Assembly (NCBI RefSeq): GCF_021922985.1 | Contig: NZ_CP040788.1 | Span: 868,001 to 932,000 of the forward strand | DNA: 64,000 nt | Reading direction: 5' to 3' | Source: Clavibacter michiganensis subsp. tessellarius | GTDB taxonomy: Bacteria; Actinomycetota; Actinomycetes; Actinomycetales; Microbacteriaceae | In this document: in pieces, positions 45,830 through 53,917 of the stretch | Numbering within the stretch: position 1 is the first letter of the stretch | Layout of the letters: each line of letters begins with the position of its first letter | Position numbers and translations under genes: made by a program | Notes under the pieces: generated by a model | Seen by the model: only the letters and a program-made list of their open reading frames with translations | Database searches by the model: none | Told to the model about the DNA's origin: nothing

Positions 45830-46417
45830 CTACGGTCGCGCGTCGCGGCGGACGGGCCGACCGCGACGCGGGGCGGCGGCGAGGCCGGTCGGGCGTGCGC
45901 CCGCGGCACCGGCGTCGAGGATCCGCCGCTCGGCCGCGTCGAGCCACGCGAGGCGCGCGGTCAGGGCGGCCTCCAGGGCGTCGGCCGCCAGCGCGGCGGC
46001 GAGCGGGACGTCGGCGCCGTCCGCCTCCCGCGACAGCGCGAGCTCCCGGGCGTCCGCGCGGGTGCGCTCCCGCTGCGCCCGGACCAGGGCGCCCGCGTCC
46101 GCGCCCGGCAGGGACAGCGCGAGGGCGACCTTCACGAGCAGTTCGTCGCGCGTCGCCGGCGGCCCGATCGTCGCCTCCAGCCACGCGCCGACGTCGGCAC
46201 GGCCCGCGTCCGTGATCGTGTACGGCACGTGCCCGGCCTCGTCGGTCGCGCCCTTCACGACCAGGCCGTCGCGCTCGAGCCGGTCGAGGGTGTTGTAGAT
46301 CTGGCCGACGTTGAGGGGCGCCGCGGTCCCGGTGCGGGCGGTGTACTCCGTCCGGAGCTGGTACCCGTAGCAGGTGCCCTCGGTGAGGATCGCAAGGAGG
46401 GCGTGCCGCACCGACAT
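45830..46417 (-). CDS. PadR family transcriptional regulator
   Basis: This 195-residue regulator has the PadR winged helix in residues 1-85: MSVRHALLAILTEGTCYGYQL at the start, then NVGQIYNTLDRLERDGLVV and YTITDAGRADVGAWL. A C-terminal four-helix-like dimerisation region (100-175) follows. The start at 46417 has GGGGGAC upstream at good spacing and is preferred to in-frame starts 16 or more codons earlier. It is divergent from the DUF3145 gene with 267 nt between, where its operator may lie. PadR proteins usually repress a neighbouring transporter or stress gene; the target is unknown. Confidence 0.88.
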   Translation of the reverse strand: MSVRHALLAILTEGTCYGYQLRTEYTARTGTAAPLNVGQIYNTLDRLERDGLVVKGATDEAGHVPYTITDAGRADVGAWLEATIGPPATRDELLVKVALALSLPGADAGALVRAQRERTRADARELALSREADGADVPLAAALAADALEAALTARLAWLDAAERRILDAGAAGARPTGLAAAPRRGRPVRRDARP

Positions 46418-46684
46418 GCGTCCCCCGTCCCCGGCCCCGCGGGCCGCCTCCTGGAGCATAGGCATTCCCGGCATGCACGCCGACGGGACCCGCCGCCGCA
46501 GGGTCCTGATCCGGCCGCGACGCGTCCCCACCGGCGCGTCGCGCCCGCGATGTTGCCGATCCCCAGGATCACCCGTCATGATGAGGACCGTCGGCGTCCG
46601 CGCCGGCCGCACCGACAGGTGTGGAGCTCGTCCATCGCACGCAGATCGTTGGGGAAGACGCATCTGATCGGATGGAGGAGACCC

Positions 46685-47203
46685 ATGGAAGCGCCCGTCG
46701 ACAACTCAAGACCGGCTCGAGGGGTGCTCTACGTGCACTCCTCTCCTCGCGCGCTCTGCCCCCATGTCGAATGGGCAGCGGGTCGTGCGCTGGGTCACGC
46801 CGTGAACTTCACCTGGGACCCGCAGCCGGTGCTCAAGGGCGCCATGCGCGCCGAGCACTACTGGGAGGGGCCGCCAGGATCCGGTGCCGCCATCGCGAGC
46901 GGCCTCCGCGGGTGGGAGCACCTGCGCTACGAGGTCACCGAGGACGCCGGCCTCGGTCGCGACGGCGGCCGGTGGATGCACACGCCCGACCTCGGCGTGT
47001 TCTTCGCGCAGACGGACACCGCCGGCAACACGGTGATCCCCGAGGACCGGATCCGCTACGCGCTCGACGTCGCCGGCTCCAACACGCTGGAGCTCCACCG
47101 CGAGCTGCGCCTGGCCATGGGCCAGGCCTGGGACGACGAGCTCGAGGCCTTCCGGCACGCGAGCGACTTCAGTCCCGTCGTCTGGCTGCACAAGGTCGGC
47201 TGA
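46685..47203 (+). CDS. DUF3145 family protein
   Basis: This 172-residue protein has the actinobacterial DUF3145 character: RGVLYVHSSPRALCPHVEWA at 12-31, WDPQPVLKGAMRAEHYWEG, a central WEHLRYEVTEDA and the end FSPVVWLHKVG. Function is unknown. GGAGGAG lies six bases before ATG. In this family of organisms it usually sits close to the fatty acid synthase operon, as here. Confidence 0.88.
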   Translation: MEAPVDNSRPARGVLYVHSSPRALCPHVEWAAGRALGHAVNFTWDPQPVLKGAMRAEHYWEGPPGSGAAIASGLRGWEHLRYEVTEDAGLGRDGGRWMHTPDLGVFFAQTDTAGNTVIPEDRIRYALDVAGSNTLELHRELRLAMGQAWDDELEAFRHASDFSPVVWLHKVG

Positions 47204-47399
47204 CCGGGCCGCGTCGGGCGACTCCTCCCGCCCGGCGCAGCCCGGCGACGCCGACGGTGCGTGATAGGTTCCACGTGATGAGACCGGGGGGCCTCGCCGC
47301 CGCTGCTCGGGGCACGTGGAGCGCGATCCGACCGGACGGCTCCGCGGGACCACCCCCTACCGGACGTGCGACGAGCACAGCGAGATCGGCGACGACACC

Positions 47400-48839
47400 A
47401 TGCGGGAACGACTCTCCACCGAACGCCCCGCGCTGGCCCGCCTGTCGGGCCCGGCCCTCGTCGTCGCCTGCGCGGCGTGGATCCTCGGGTCGACCTACCT
47501 CCTCGCCCGGGACCCCCTCGTGGGGACCGCGGTCGGGCTGGCGCCCATCGTCCTCTTCTTCATCGTCCGCAACTCGGTGGTCCGGTTCCTCTTCGTCGTC
47601 GTCGGCGGGCTGCTCGTCCTCGGCTCCAGCGGTGACCTGAGCGCGAACAAGATCGTCTACGCGGGGCTCCTCATCCTGTGCGCCGCGGTCTCCGTCGGCC
47701 GGCTCATCGCCTCGCCCCCGTCCTACGCGCGCCACTTCAAGTCGCTGATCTGGGTGGGGCTCGCCCTGCTGGCGATCGTGAGCCTGAGCTACCTGGCGTC
47801 GCCCGCCGGCTCCGACCTGGGCACGTTCGGCCGGCAGGCGATCTTCTACCTCCTCATCGTGCTGGGCCCGGTCATCGGGCTGGACGCCGGCCGCGACATC
47901 CCCCCGCGCATCACGTACCCCCTCGTGGGCGTCCTCGGCCTCGTGGCGGCGATCGGGTTCGCCTTCGACTGGTTGGAGAGGCGCGGCGTCACCGCGCTCT
48001 CGTCCGGACGGTTCATCCTCTCCAGCCTCATGCTGCCGTCGTTCGCGTTCGCGCTGGCCCTCGTCATGGTGTTCCACGCGGAGAAGCGCCTGGCCCGCAT
48101 CCTCTGGCTGGTGCCGGTCGTCGGCATCCCCATCGCGATGCTGGTCACCGGCACGCGCACCAACCTCATCGTCTTCGCGGCGGTCTTCGCCGTCCTGGGC
48201 CTCCAGCGGAGCATGCGCGTGCCGCCGGGGAAGATGCTCGGCCTCCTCGTGATCGGCGGCGTCGTGGGCGGCCTGGTCTTCCCGATCGTCGCCTCCGTCG
48301 CGATCGCCGACCCCGACTTCCTGCAGAGCCGCATCCGGGCCTCGCTGACCGTCCTCAACGGCGAGGGCGGCGCCGACCAGTCGTACGCGATCCGGCAGAA
48401 CGCCTACGTCGTCGCCACGAGCCTCATCGACAGCAGCCCGGTGTTCGGCATGGGGCTCGGCTACACGATCCCCATCACCCTCGACACCCCGCTCCTCACG
48501 GTCGTGCGCCTGGGATGGCTCGGGACGGTGGCGGTCGCGGCGTTCATCGCGGCCATGGGCTGGTCGATCTGGAAGGCGACGCGCGCCATCGGCCCGTCGC
48601 CCGCCACGACGGCGTGGTGGGGGCTGCTCCTCGTGATGCTCTGCAACATCCCCTTCGGCACGCCGTTGGAGGACCGCGGGTTCGGATTCACCCTGCTCCT
48701 CGCGACCGTGGCGATCGCGAGCGGACTGCACGCCAAGACCCTGCAGGGTCCATCGGCCGCGGTCGCGGAGCCGGCCCCGAGCACGCAGGGCCTCACGCGG
48801 GGCGCCGCGGCGCCGACCCGCACCGGCATCCCCACCTAG
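47400..48839 (+). CDS. O-antigen ligase-like / polysaccharide polymerase membrane protein
   Basis: This 479-residue protein has about eleven to twelve hydrophobic segments. The late segments contain VTGTRTNLIVFAAVFAVLGL near 257-276, then a hydrophilic loop of about 60 residues and FGMGLGYTIPITLDT. This is the Wzy_C pattern of O-antigen ligases and capsule polymerases. The last 40 residues are Ala/Pro/Thr-rich. It is the only polymerase/ligase-type protein in the window, so it is the candidate to polymerise or attach the polysaccharide made by the 25-42 kb region, though 5 kb away. Confidence 0.8.
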   Translation: MRERLSTERPALARLSGPALVVACAAWILGSTYLLARDPLVGTAVGLAPIVLFFIVRNSVVRFLFVVVGGLLVLGSSGDLSANKIVYAGLLILCAAVSVGRLIASPPSYARHFKSLIWVGLALLAIVSLSYLASPAGSDLGTFGRQAIFYLLIVLGPVIGLDAGRDIPPRITYPLVGVLGLVAAIGFAFDWLERRGVTALSSGRFILSSLMLPSFAFALALVMVFHAEKRLARILWLVPVVGIPIAMLVTGTRTNLIVFAAVFAVLGLQRSMRVPPGKMLGLLVIGGVVGGLVFPIVASVAIADPDFLQSRIRASLTVLNGEGGADQSYAIRQNAYVVATSLIDSSPVFGMGLGYTIPITLDTPLLTVVRLGWLGTVAVAAFIAAMGWSIWKATRAIGPSPATTAWWGLLLVMLCNIPFGTPLEDRGFGFTLLLATVAIASGLHAKTLQGPSAAVAEPAPSTQGLTRGAAAPTRTGIPT

Positions 48840-48894
48840 GCACGACCGGGGCGCACGTCGGGGCAAGCCCGGTGCCTCCGGGGCCCCGCACGCA

Positions 48895-48934
48895 CGAGGA
48901 GAGGCCCCGACCGGATGGTCGGCACCTCTCCTCG
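48895..48934. terminator. Bidirectional terminator between ligase-like gene and fabF
   Basis: CGAGGAGAGG (48895-48904) pairs with CCTCTCCTCG (48925-48934), and the inner CCGACC/GGTCGG extends the stem with small bulges. It lies between two converging genes. Confidence 0.75.
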
Positions 48935-48946
48935 TGGACGCGCCGG

Positions 48947-50188
48947 CTAGACGCTGCGGAAGGCGATGACGGCGTTGTGGCCGCCGAAGCCGAACGAGTT
49001 GCTGATCGCGAGCAGGTCGCCGTCGCCCAGCGACCGCGGCGACGTGACCACGTCGAGCTTGATGTCGGGATCCTGCTCGGTGAGGTTGATCGTCGGGGGA
49101 GCGGTGCGCTCGGCCAGCGCCTTCACCGTGAACACCGCCTCGATCGCGCCGGCGCCGCCGAGCAGGTGCCCGGTGGAGGCCTTCGTGGCGCTCACCGGGA
49201 TGCCGTGGACGGCCTCGCCGAACACGCGCTCGAGCGCCTTGTACTCCGCGATGTCGCCGACGGGCGTGCTGGTCGCGTGCACGTTGATGTGCGACACGTC
49301 GGAGCGCGAGTAGCCCGCGCCCTCGATGCTCGTGATCATGGCCCGCGCGGCCGCCGTCCCCTCGGGATCCGGGGCCGTGATGTGGAACGCGTCGCTGGTG
49401 ACCGCGCCGCCGACGAGCTCCGCGTAGATGCGCGCTCCGCGGGCCGTGGCGTGCTCCTCGGTCTCCAGCACGAGCGCCGCGCCGCCCTCGCCGAGGACGA
49501 AGCCGTCCCGCGAGATGTCGTAGGGACGCGAGGCGCCCGCGGGGTCGTCGTTGCGCTTCGAGAGGGCCTGCATCGCCGCGAAGGAGGCGATCGGCAGGGG
49601 GTGGATGGAGGCCTCGGAGCCGCCGGCCACGATGATGTCGGCACGGCCCGCCTGGAGGTGCGCGTAGGCGCTGGCGATCGACTCGGTGCTCGACGCGCAG
49701 GCGGAGACCACGGTCTGGATGCCGGCGCGCGCGCCGAGGTCCATGCCGACCGCGGCCGCCGGCCCGTTGGGCATGAGCATCGGCACCGTCATGGGCAGGA
49801 CGCGACGCGGGCCCTTCTCGCGGAGGGTGTCCCACGCGTCGAGCAGGGTCCACACGCCGCCGATGCCGGTGGCCCAGTCGACGGCGAAGCGCAGCGGGTC
49901 GACCTCGGGGGAGCCCGCGTCGGCCCACGCCTCGCGCGCCGCCGTGAGGGCGAACTGGCTGGACGGGTCGAGGCGCTTGGTCTCGATGCGCGCCATGACC
50001 TCGGACGAGGGAACCTTCGCCTGGCCGGCGAACGTGACCGGGATGTCCCACTTCGCCACCCAGTCCTGCTCGAGCGTGGTGATGCCCGACTCTCCGCGGA
50101 GGAGCGCCTGCCAGGTCTCCTCGGCGGTCCCGCCGAGGGGGGACGTGGCGCCGATGCCGGTGACGACGATCTTCTTGGGGGTGGTCAT
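48947..50188 (-). CDS. fabF: 3-oxoacyl-ACP synthase II
   Basis: This 413-residue condensing enzyme elongates acyl-ACP in fatty acid synthesis. The catalytic cysteine is C164 in VSACASSTES. The two histidines of the Cys-His-His triad lie in HINVHATSTPVGD and KASTGHLLGGAGAIE. The C-terminus NSFGFGGHNAVIAF is typical. It is the last gene of the minus-strand operon aceE-fasR-fabD-fabH-acpP-fabF. Confidence 0.97.
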   Translation of the reverse strand: MTTPKKIVVTGIGATSPLGGTAEETWQALLRGESGITTLEQDWVAKWDIPVTFAGQAKVPSSEVMARIETKRLDPSSQFALTAAREAWADAGSPEVDPLRFAVDWATGIGGVWTLLDAWDTLREKGPRRVLPMTVPMLMPNGPAAAVGMDLGARAGIQTVVSACASSTESIASAYAHLQAGRADIIVAGGSEASIHPLPIASFAAMQALSKRNDDPAGASRPYDISRDGFVLGEGGAALVLETEEHATARGARIYAELVGGAVTSDAFHITAPDPEGTAAARAMITSIEGAGYSRSDVSHINVHATSTPVGDIAEYKALERVFGEAVHGIPVSATKASTGHLLGGAGAIEAVFTVKALAERTAPPTINLTEQDPDIKLDVVTSPRSLGDGDLLAISNSFGFGGHNAVIAFRSV

Positions 50189-50267
50189 GCGTGGCGTCTC
50201 CTCGACGTCGGGAACGGGGGAGGGGGACGGCCGGCCCCGCGAGCGGGACCGGCCGTCCTCCGCGCGG

Positions 50268-50516
50268 TCAGGACTGCGCGTTGGTGATGAACGTGACCGC
50301 GTCGCCGACGGTCTTGAGGTTCTTGACTTCCTCGTCCGGGATCTTGACGTCGAACTTCTCCTCGGCGTTGACGACGATCGTCATCATCGAGATCGAGTCG
50401 ATGTCCAGGTCGTCGGTGAACGACTTGTCCATCTCGACGGTGTCGGTGGCGATCCCGGTCTCGTCGTTGACGAGCTCGGCCAGGCCGGCCAGGACTTCTT
50501 CGGTGGACAGTGCCAT
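50268..50516 (-). CDS. acpP: Acyl carrier protein
   Basis: This 82-residue acidic helical protein carries the growing chain on 4'-phosphopantetheine. The attachment serine is S41 in DIDSISMM, a slight variant of the usual DSLS motif. The flanking helices match ACP. It lies between fabH and fabF; the 79-nt gap to fabF carries its ribosome site. Confidence 0.97.
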   Translation of the reverse strand: MALSTEEVLAGLAELVNDETGIATDTVEMDKSFTDDLDIDSISMMTIVVNAEEKFDVKIPDEEVKNLKTVGDAVTFITNAQS

Positions 50517-50566
50517 GTGTATCTCCTCGTGGTTCGTGATGACCGGAACAGCTTATGGGGCGGGGC

Positions 50567-51580
50567 TCAGGGCAGGACGACGACCTGCGCGCCGAACACG
50601 AGTCCGGCGCCGAATCCGATCTGCAGGGCGAGTCCGCCCGAGAGCGACGGGTCCTCCTCGAGCAGACGGTGGGTGGCGAGCGGGATGGAGGCGGCCGACG
50701 TGTTGCCGGTGGTCTCGATGTCCCGCGCGATTGCCACCGTATCCGGGAGGCCGAGCTGCTTGGCGAACTCGTCCACGATGCGCATGTTCGCCTGGTGGGG
50801 GATGAACGCCGCGAGCTGGTCGGGCGCGACGCCGGCCCGGTCGAGCGCCTCCTTGGCGACCTTGGCCATCTCCCAGACCGCCCAGCGGAAGACCTTCTGG
50901 CCGTCCTGGCGGAGGGTGGGCCACGCGGATCCGTCGCGCATGCTCTTCAGGGTGCCGGTCATGCCGACGGCGTCCCAGTTGGAGCCGTCCGAGCCCCACA
51001 CGGTGGGGGAGATGCCGGGGGCGTCGCTCGGCCCGACGATCGCGGCGCCGGCGCCGTCGCCGAGGAGGAACGAGATGGAGCGGTCCGTGGGGTCGACGAT
51101 GTCGGACAGCTTCTCCGCGCCCACGACGAGGACGTACTCCGCGAGGCCCGACCGGATGAAGGAGTCGGCCTGCGCGATGCCGTAGGTGTACCCGGCGCAC
51201 GCGGCCGAGATGTCGTAGGCGGGGGCCGGGTTGGCGCCGATGCGGTCGGCGAGGAGCGCCGCCATCGACGGCGTCTGCACGGTGTTGCTCACCGTGGAGA
51301 CGAGGACGATGCCGATCTGCTCGGGCCGGATGCCGGCCTTCGCGATGGCCTCGAGCGAGGCGGTGGTCGCGAGGTCGACGGCGTCGACGTCGGCGCCCGC
51401 GCGCTTGCGGGTGACGATGCCGGTGCGCTGGCGGATCCACTCGTCGGACGAGTCGATGGGCCCGACGAGGTCGTCGTTGGGCACGTCGAGCTCGCCGCGG
51501 GCGGCGCCGAGGCCCCAGATGCGGGTGAAGCGCTCGACGACGGGCGCGGTCTGGATGGTGGGGCGGGGCTGGGCGGTCAT
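50567..51580 (-). CDS. fabH: 3-oxoacyl-ACP synthase III
   Basis: This 337-residue enzyme starts fatty acid synthesis from acyl-CoA and malonyl-ACP. The catalytic cysteine is C128 in SAACAGYTYG. The histidine motif FIPHQAN and asparagine motif GNTSAASIP are intact. ATG 51580 is chosen; a longer in-frame start 47 codons earlier falls inside fabD. In actinobacteria this enzyme sets the branched-chain starter preference. The gene begins 31 nt after fabD. Confidence 0.97.
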   Translation of the reverse strand: MTAQPRPTIQTAPVVERFTRIWGLGAARGELDVPNDDLVGPIDSSDEWIRQRTGIVTRKRAGADVDAVDLATTASLEAIAKAGIRPEQIGIVLVSTVSNTVQTPSMAALLADRIGANPAPAYDISAACAGYTYGIAQADSFIRSGLAEYVLVVGAEKLSDIVDPTDRSISFLLGDGAGAAIVGPSDAPGISPTVWGSDGSNWDAVGMTGTLKSMRDGSAWPTLRQDGQKVFRWAVWEMAKVAKEALDRAGVAPDQLAAFIPHQANMRIVDEFAKQLGLPDTVAIARDIETTGNTSAASIPLATHRLLEEDPSLSGGLALQIGFGAGLVFGAQVVVLP

Positions 51581-51611
51581 GTGTCCCTGTTCGGTGTCGG
51601 GTGCGGCGGGA

Positions 51612-52532
51612 TCAGGCGTGCGCGTCGAGCATGTCGATGGCCGCCGGGAGGTCCTCGGGGGTGGAGAGGGCGAGGGTCGGCAGCCCCTTGAGGCCGCGCT
51701 TCGCGAGGCCGGTGAGCGCACCGGCGGGGGCGACCTCGATGAGGCCGGTGACGCCGGCCGCGTCGAAGGCCTCCATGCAGAGGTCCCAGCGCACGGGGCT
51801 CGCGACCTGGCCCACGATGAGGTCGAGGTAGGCGGCGCCGGAGTCGACCCGGCTGCCGTCGCGGTTCGTCCAGACGGGGAACCGGGGGTCCCGGGGCGCG
51901 AGCGGGGCGACGGCGTCCCGCAGCACGTCGACCGCGGGGGCCATGTGGTGCGTGTGGAACGCGCCCGCCACCTGGAGCGGGATGACGCGGGTCCCGCGGA
52001 CCGGCTCGGCCTGCAGGGCCGCGAGGGCCTCGGGCTCGCCGGCCACGACGATCTGCCCGCCGCCGTTGAAGTTGGCGGGCTCCAGGCCCAGCTCAGCCAG
52101 CCGCGCCAGGACCGCGTCCTGGTCGCCGCCGACGACGGCGCTCATGCCCGTGCGGGTGATCGCCGCGGCCTCGGCCATGGCGTCGCCGCGGGTGCGCACG
52201 ACGCGCATCGCCTCGTCGTCCGTGAGGATGCCGGCTCCGGCGGCCGCCGTGATCTCGCCGACCGAATGCCCGGCGATGCCCGCGACGTAGGCGTCGCGGC
52301 CGTCGGCGAGGAGCGCGCGCAGGGCCATGATGCCCGCCGCCACGATCAGCGGCTGCGCGACCGCGGTGTCGCGGATGGTGTCCGCGTCCGACGTGGTCCC
52401 GTGGGTGACGAGGTCGAGCCCGGCGGCGTCGCCCAGCTCGCCCAGGAGCCGGGCGTGCTCGGGGTGCTCGAGCCACGAGGAGAGGAAGCCGGGCTTCTGG
52501 GAGCCCTGACCCGGGCAGACGACGATGATCAT
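51612..52532 (-). CDS. fabD: Malonyl-CoA:ACP acyltransferase
   Basis: This 306-residue transferase loads malonyl groups onto ACP. The oxyanion glutamine is in CPGQGSQKPG (residues 6-15), the nucleophile is S90 in GHSVGE, and the histidine is in GAFHTHH. It lies after fasR and before fabH in the operon. Confidence 0.97.
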   Translation of the reverse strand: MIIVVCPGQGSQKPGFLSSWLEHPEHARLLGELGDAAGLDLVTHGTTSDADTIRDTAVAQPLIVAAGIMALRALLADGRDAYVAGIAGHSVGEITAAAGAGILTDDEAMRVVRTRGDAMAEAAAITRTGMSAVVGGDQDAVLARLAELGLEPANFNGGGQIVVAGEPEALAALQAEPVRGTRVIPLQVAGAFHTHHMAPAVDVLRDAVAPLAPRDPRFPVWTNRDGSRVDSGAAYLDLIVGQVASPVRWDLCMEAFDAAGVTGLIEVAPAGALTGLAKRGLKGLPTLALSTPEDLPAAIDMLDAHA

Positions 52533-52626
52533 CCGTCCATCCTCCCAGCGCGGGGGAGGCCCGTCGGAGTCGAGGTCCTACAGAGGATCCCCGGCGACGT
52601 TGTCACGACGCCACACGATCCGCGGC

Positions 52627-53901
52627 TCACCGCGCCGCCTGGCGCTTCGGGCGCGCCCGACCGGACGCCTGCTGCTTCGGCACGACCGTCCCCGCCTCCG
52701 CGATGCTGCCGATGATGAGGGCCGCCTGGAGGATGAGGGCCTCCCGGGCCCCGGTCGCGTCCCAGCCGATGACGTCCGACACGCGCTTCAGCCGGTACCG
52801 CACGGTGTTGGGGTGCACGAACAGCTCCCGGGCGGTCGCCTCGAGCGAACGCCCGGTGTCGAGGTAGCACCACAGCGTCGCGAGCAGCTCGGTCGAGTGC
52901 GCCTGCAGGGGCTTGTAGATGCGGTTGATGAGCGTGGAGCGCGCGAGCGGGTCCCCGGCCAGGGCCCGCTCCGGGAGCAGGTCGTCGGCGAGCGTGGGAC
53001 GCGGGGCGTTGCGCCAGGACCGCGCCACCGCGAAGCCGGCGAGGGCGGCCCGCGCGCTGCGGGAGGCCTCGACGAGGCTCGGCACCTCGTGGCCGAGCAC
53101 GAGGTGGCCGTTCCCGAAGCCGGGCTCGAGCTGGGTGGCGATCTCCAGGAACGTCACGGGCGGCGCCTCGGAGTCCGGGGCGTCCGCATCCGCGACCGCG
53201 GGCGACGCGCGCCCGATCACGAGCACGAGCCGGCTGCCCTGCACGCCGATGAGCACGTCGGCGTCGAGGTGCCGGGCCGTGCGCCGCAGCTGGTCGACGT
53301 CGAGGACGGGAGGCGCCGTTCCGACGAGGACCGACACCTCGCCGTGCCCGTGCCACCCGAGGGCGGCGATGCGGGACGGCAGCTCGTCGTCGTACTCGCC
53401 CGACAGGATGCTGTCGACCACGAGGGCCTCGAGCCGCGCGTCCCAGAGGCCGCGGGCCTCGGCGGCGCGCGCGTAGACGTCCGCCGCCGCGAAGGCGATC
53501 TCCCGGGAGTAGAGCAGGATCGCATCGCGCACCGTGCGGTGCCGGTCGCGCACGCGGTCCTCGACGACCTCCACGGTGACGCGGATGAGCTGCAGCGTCT
53601 GCTGCAGCGTCACCGAGCGCAGGAGCTCCCGCGGAGCCGCGCCGAACACGTCCGCCGCGATCCACGGCGTCGAGTCCGGATCGTCGTACCAGTGGATGAA
53701 CGACGTGATGCCGGCCTGCGCGACGAGCCCGACCGCGGACCGCCGCCCCGGCGGCATCCCGCCGTACCAGGGCAGCGTGTCCTCGAGCCGCTTCAGCGTC
53801 GCGCTGGCGAGCTCGCCCGACAGGGACCGGAGCCACGCCAGCGTCTCCGCCTTCGTCTCCCCGGTCTCCACGTCGGTGTCGTGCCGGTCGCTCGTCGTCA
53901 C
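52627..53901 (-). CDS. fasR: PucR/CdaR-type helix-turn-helix regulator of fatty acid synthesis (FasR-like)
   Basis: This 424-residue protein has an N-terminal helical region (1-150) and a central GGDEF-like domain about 170-320 containing EVSVLVGTAPPVLDVDQL. The C-terminal PucR helix-turn-helix (about 345-400) reads DTGRSLEATARELFVHPNTVRYRLKRV in two adjoining parts. In Streptomyces the orthologue in the same position activates the fabD-fabH-acpP-fabF operon, so that role is likely here. It starts 16 nt after the aceE stop, so carbon entry and fatty acid synthesis may share transcription. The C-terminal tail is Arg/Lys/Gln-rich. Confidence 0.88.
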   Translation of the reverse strand: MTTSDRHDTDVETGETKAETLAWLRSLSGELASATLKRLEDTLPWYGGMPPGRRSAVGLVAQAGITSFIHWYDDPDSTPWIAADVFGAAPRELLRSVTLQQTLQLIRVTVEVVEDRVRDRHRTVRDAILLYSREIAFAAADVYARAAEARGLWDARLEALVVDSILSGEYDDELPSRIAALGWHGHGEVSVLVGTAPPVLDVDQLRRTARHLDADVLIGVQGSRLVLVIGRASPAVADADAPDSEAPPVTFLEIATQLEPGFGNGHLVLGHEVPSLVEASRSARAALAGFAVARSWRNAPRPTLADDLLPERALAGDPLARSTLINRIYKPLQAHSTELLATLWCYLDTGRSLEATARELFVHPNTVRYRLKRVSDVIGWDATGAREALILQAALIIGSIAEAGTVVPKQQASGRARPKRQAAR

Positions 53902-53917
53902 GTCAGGTGGGCGCAGC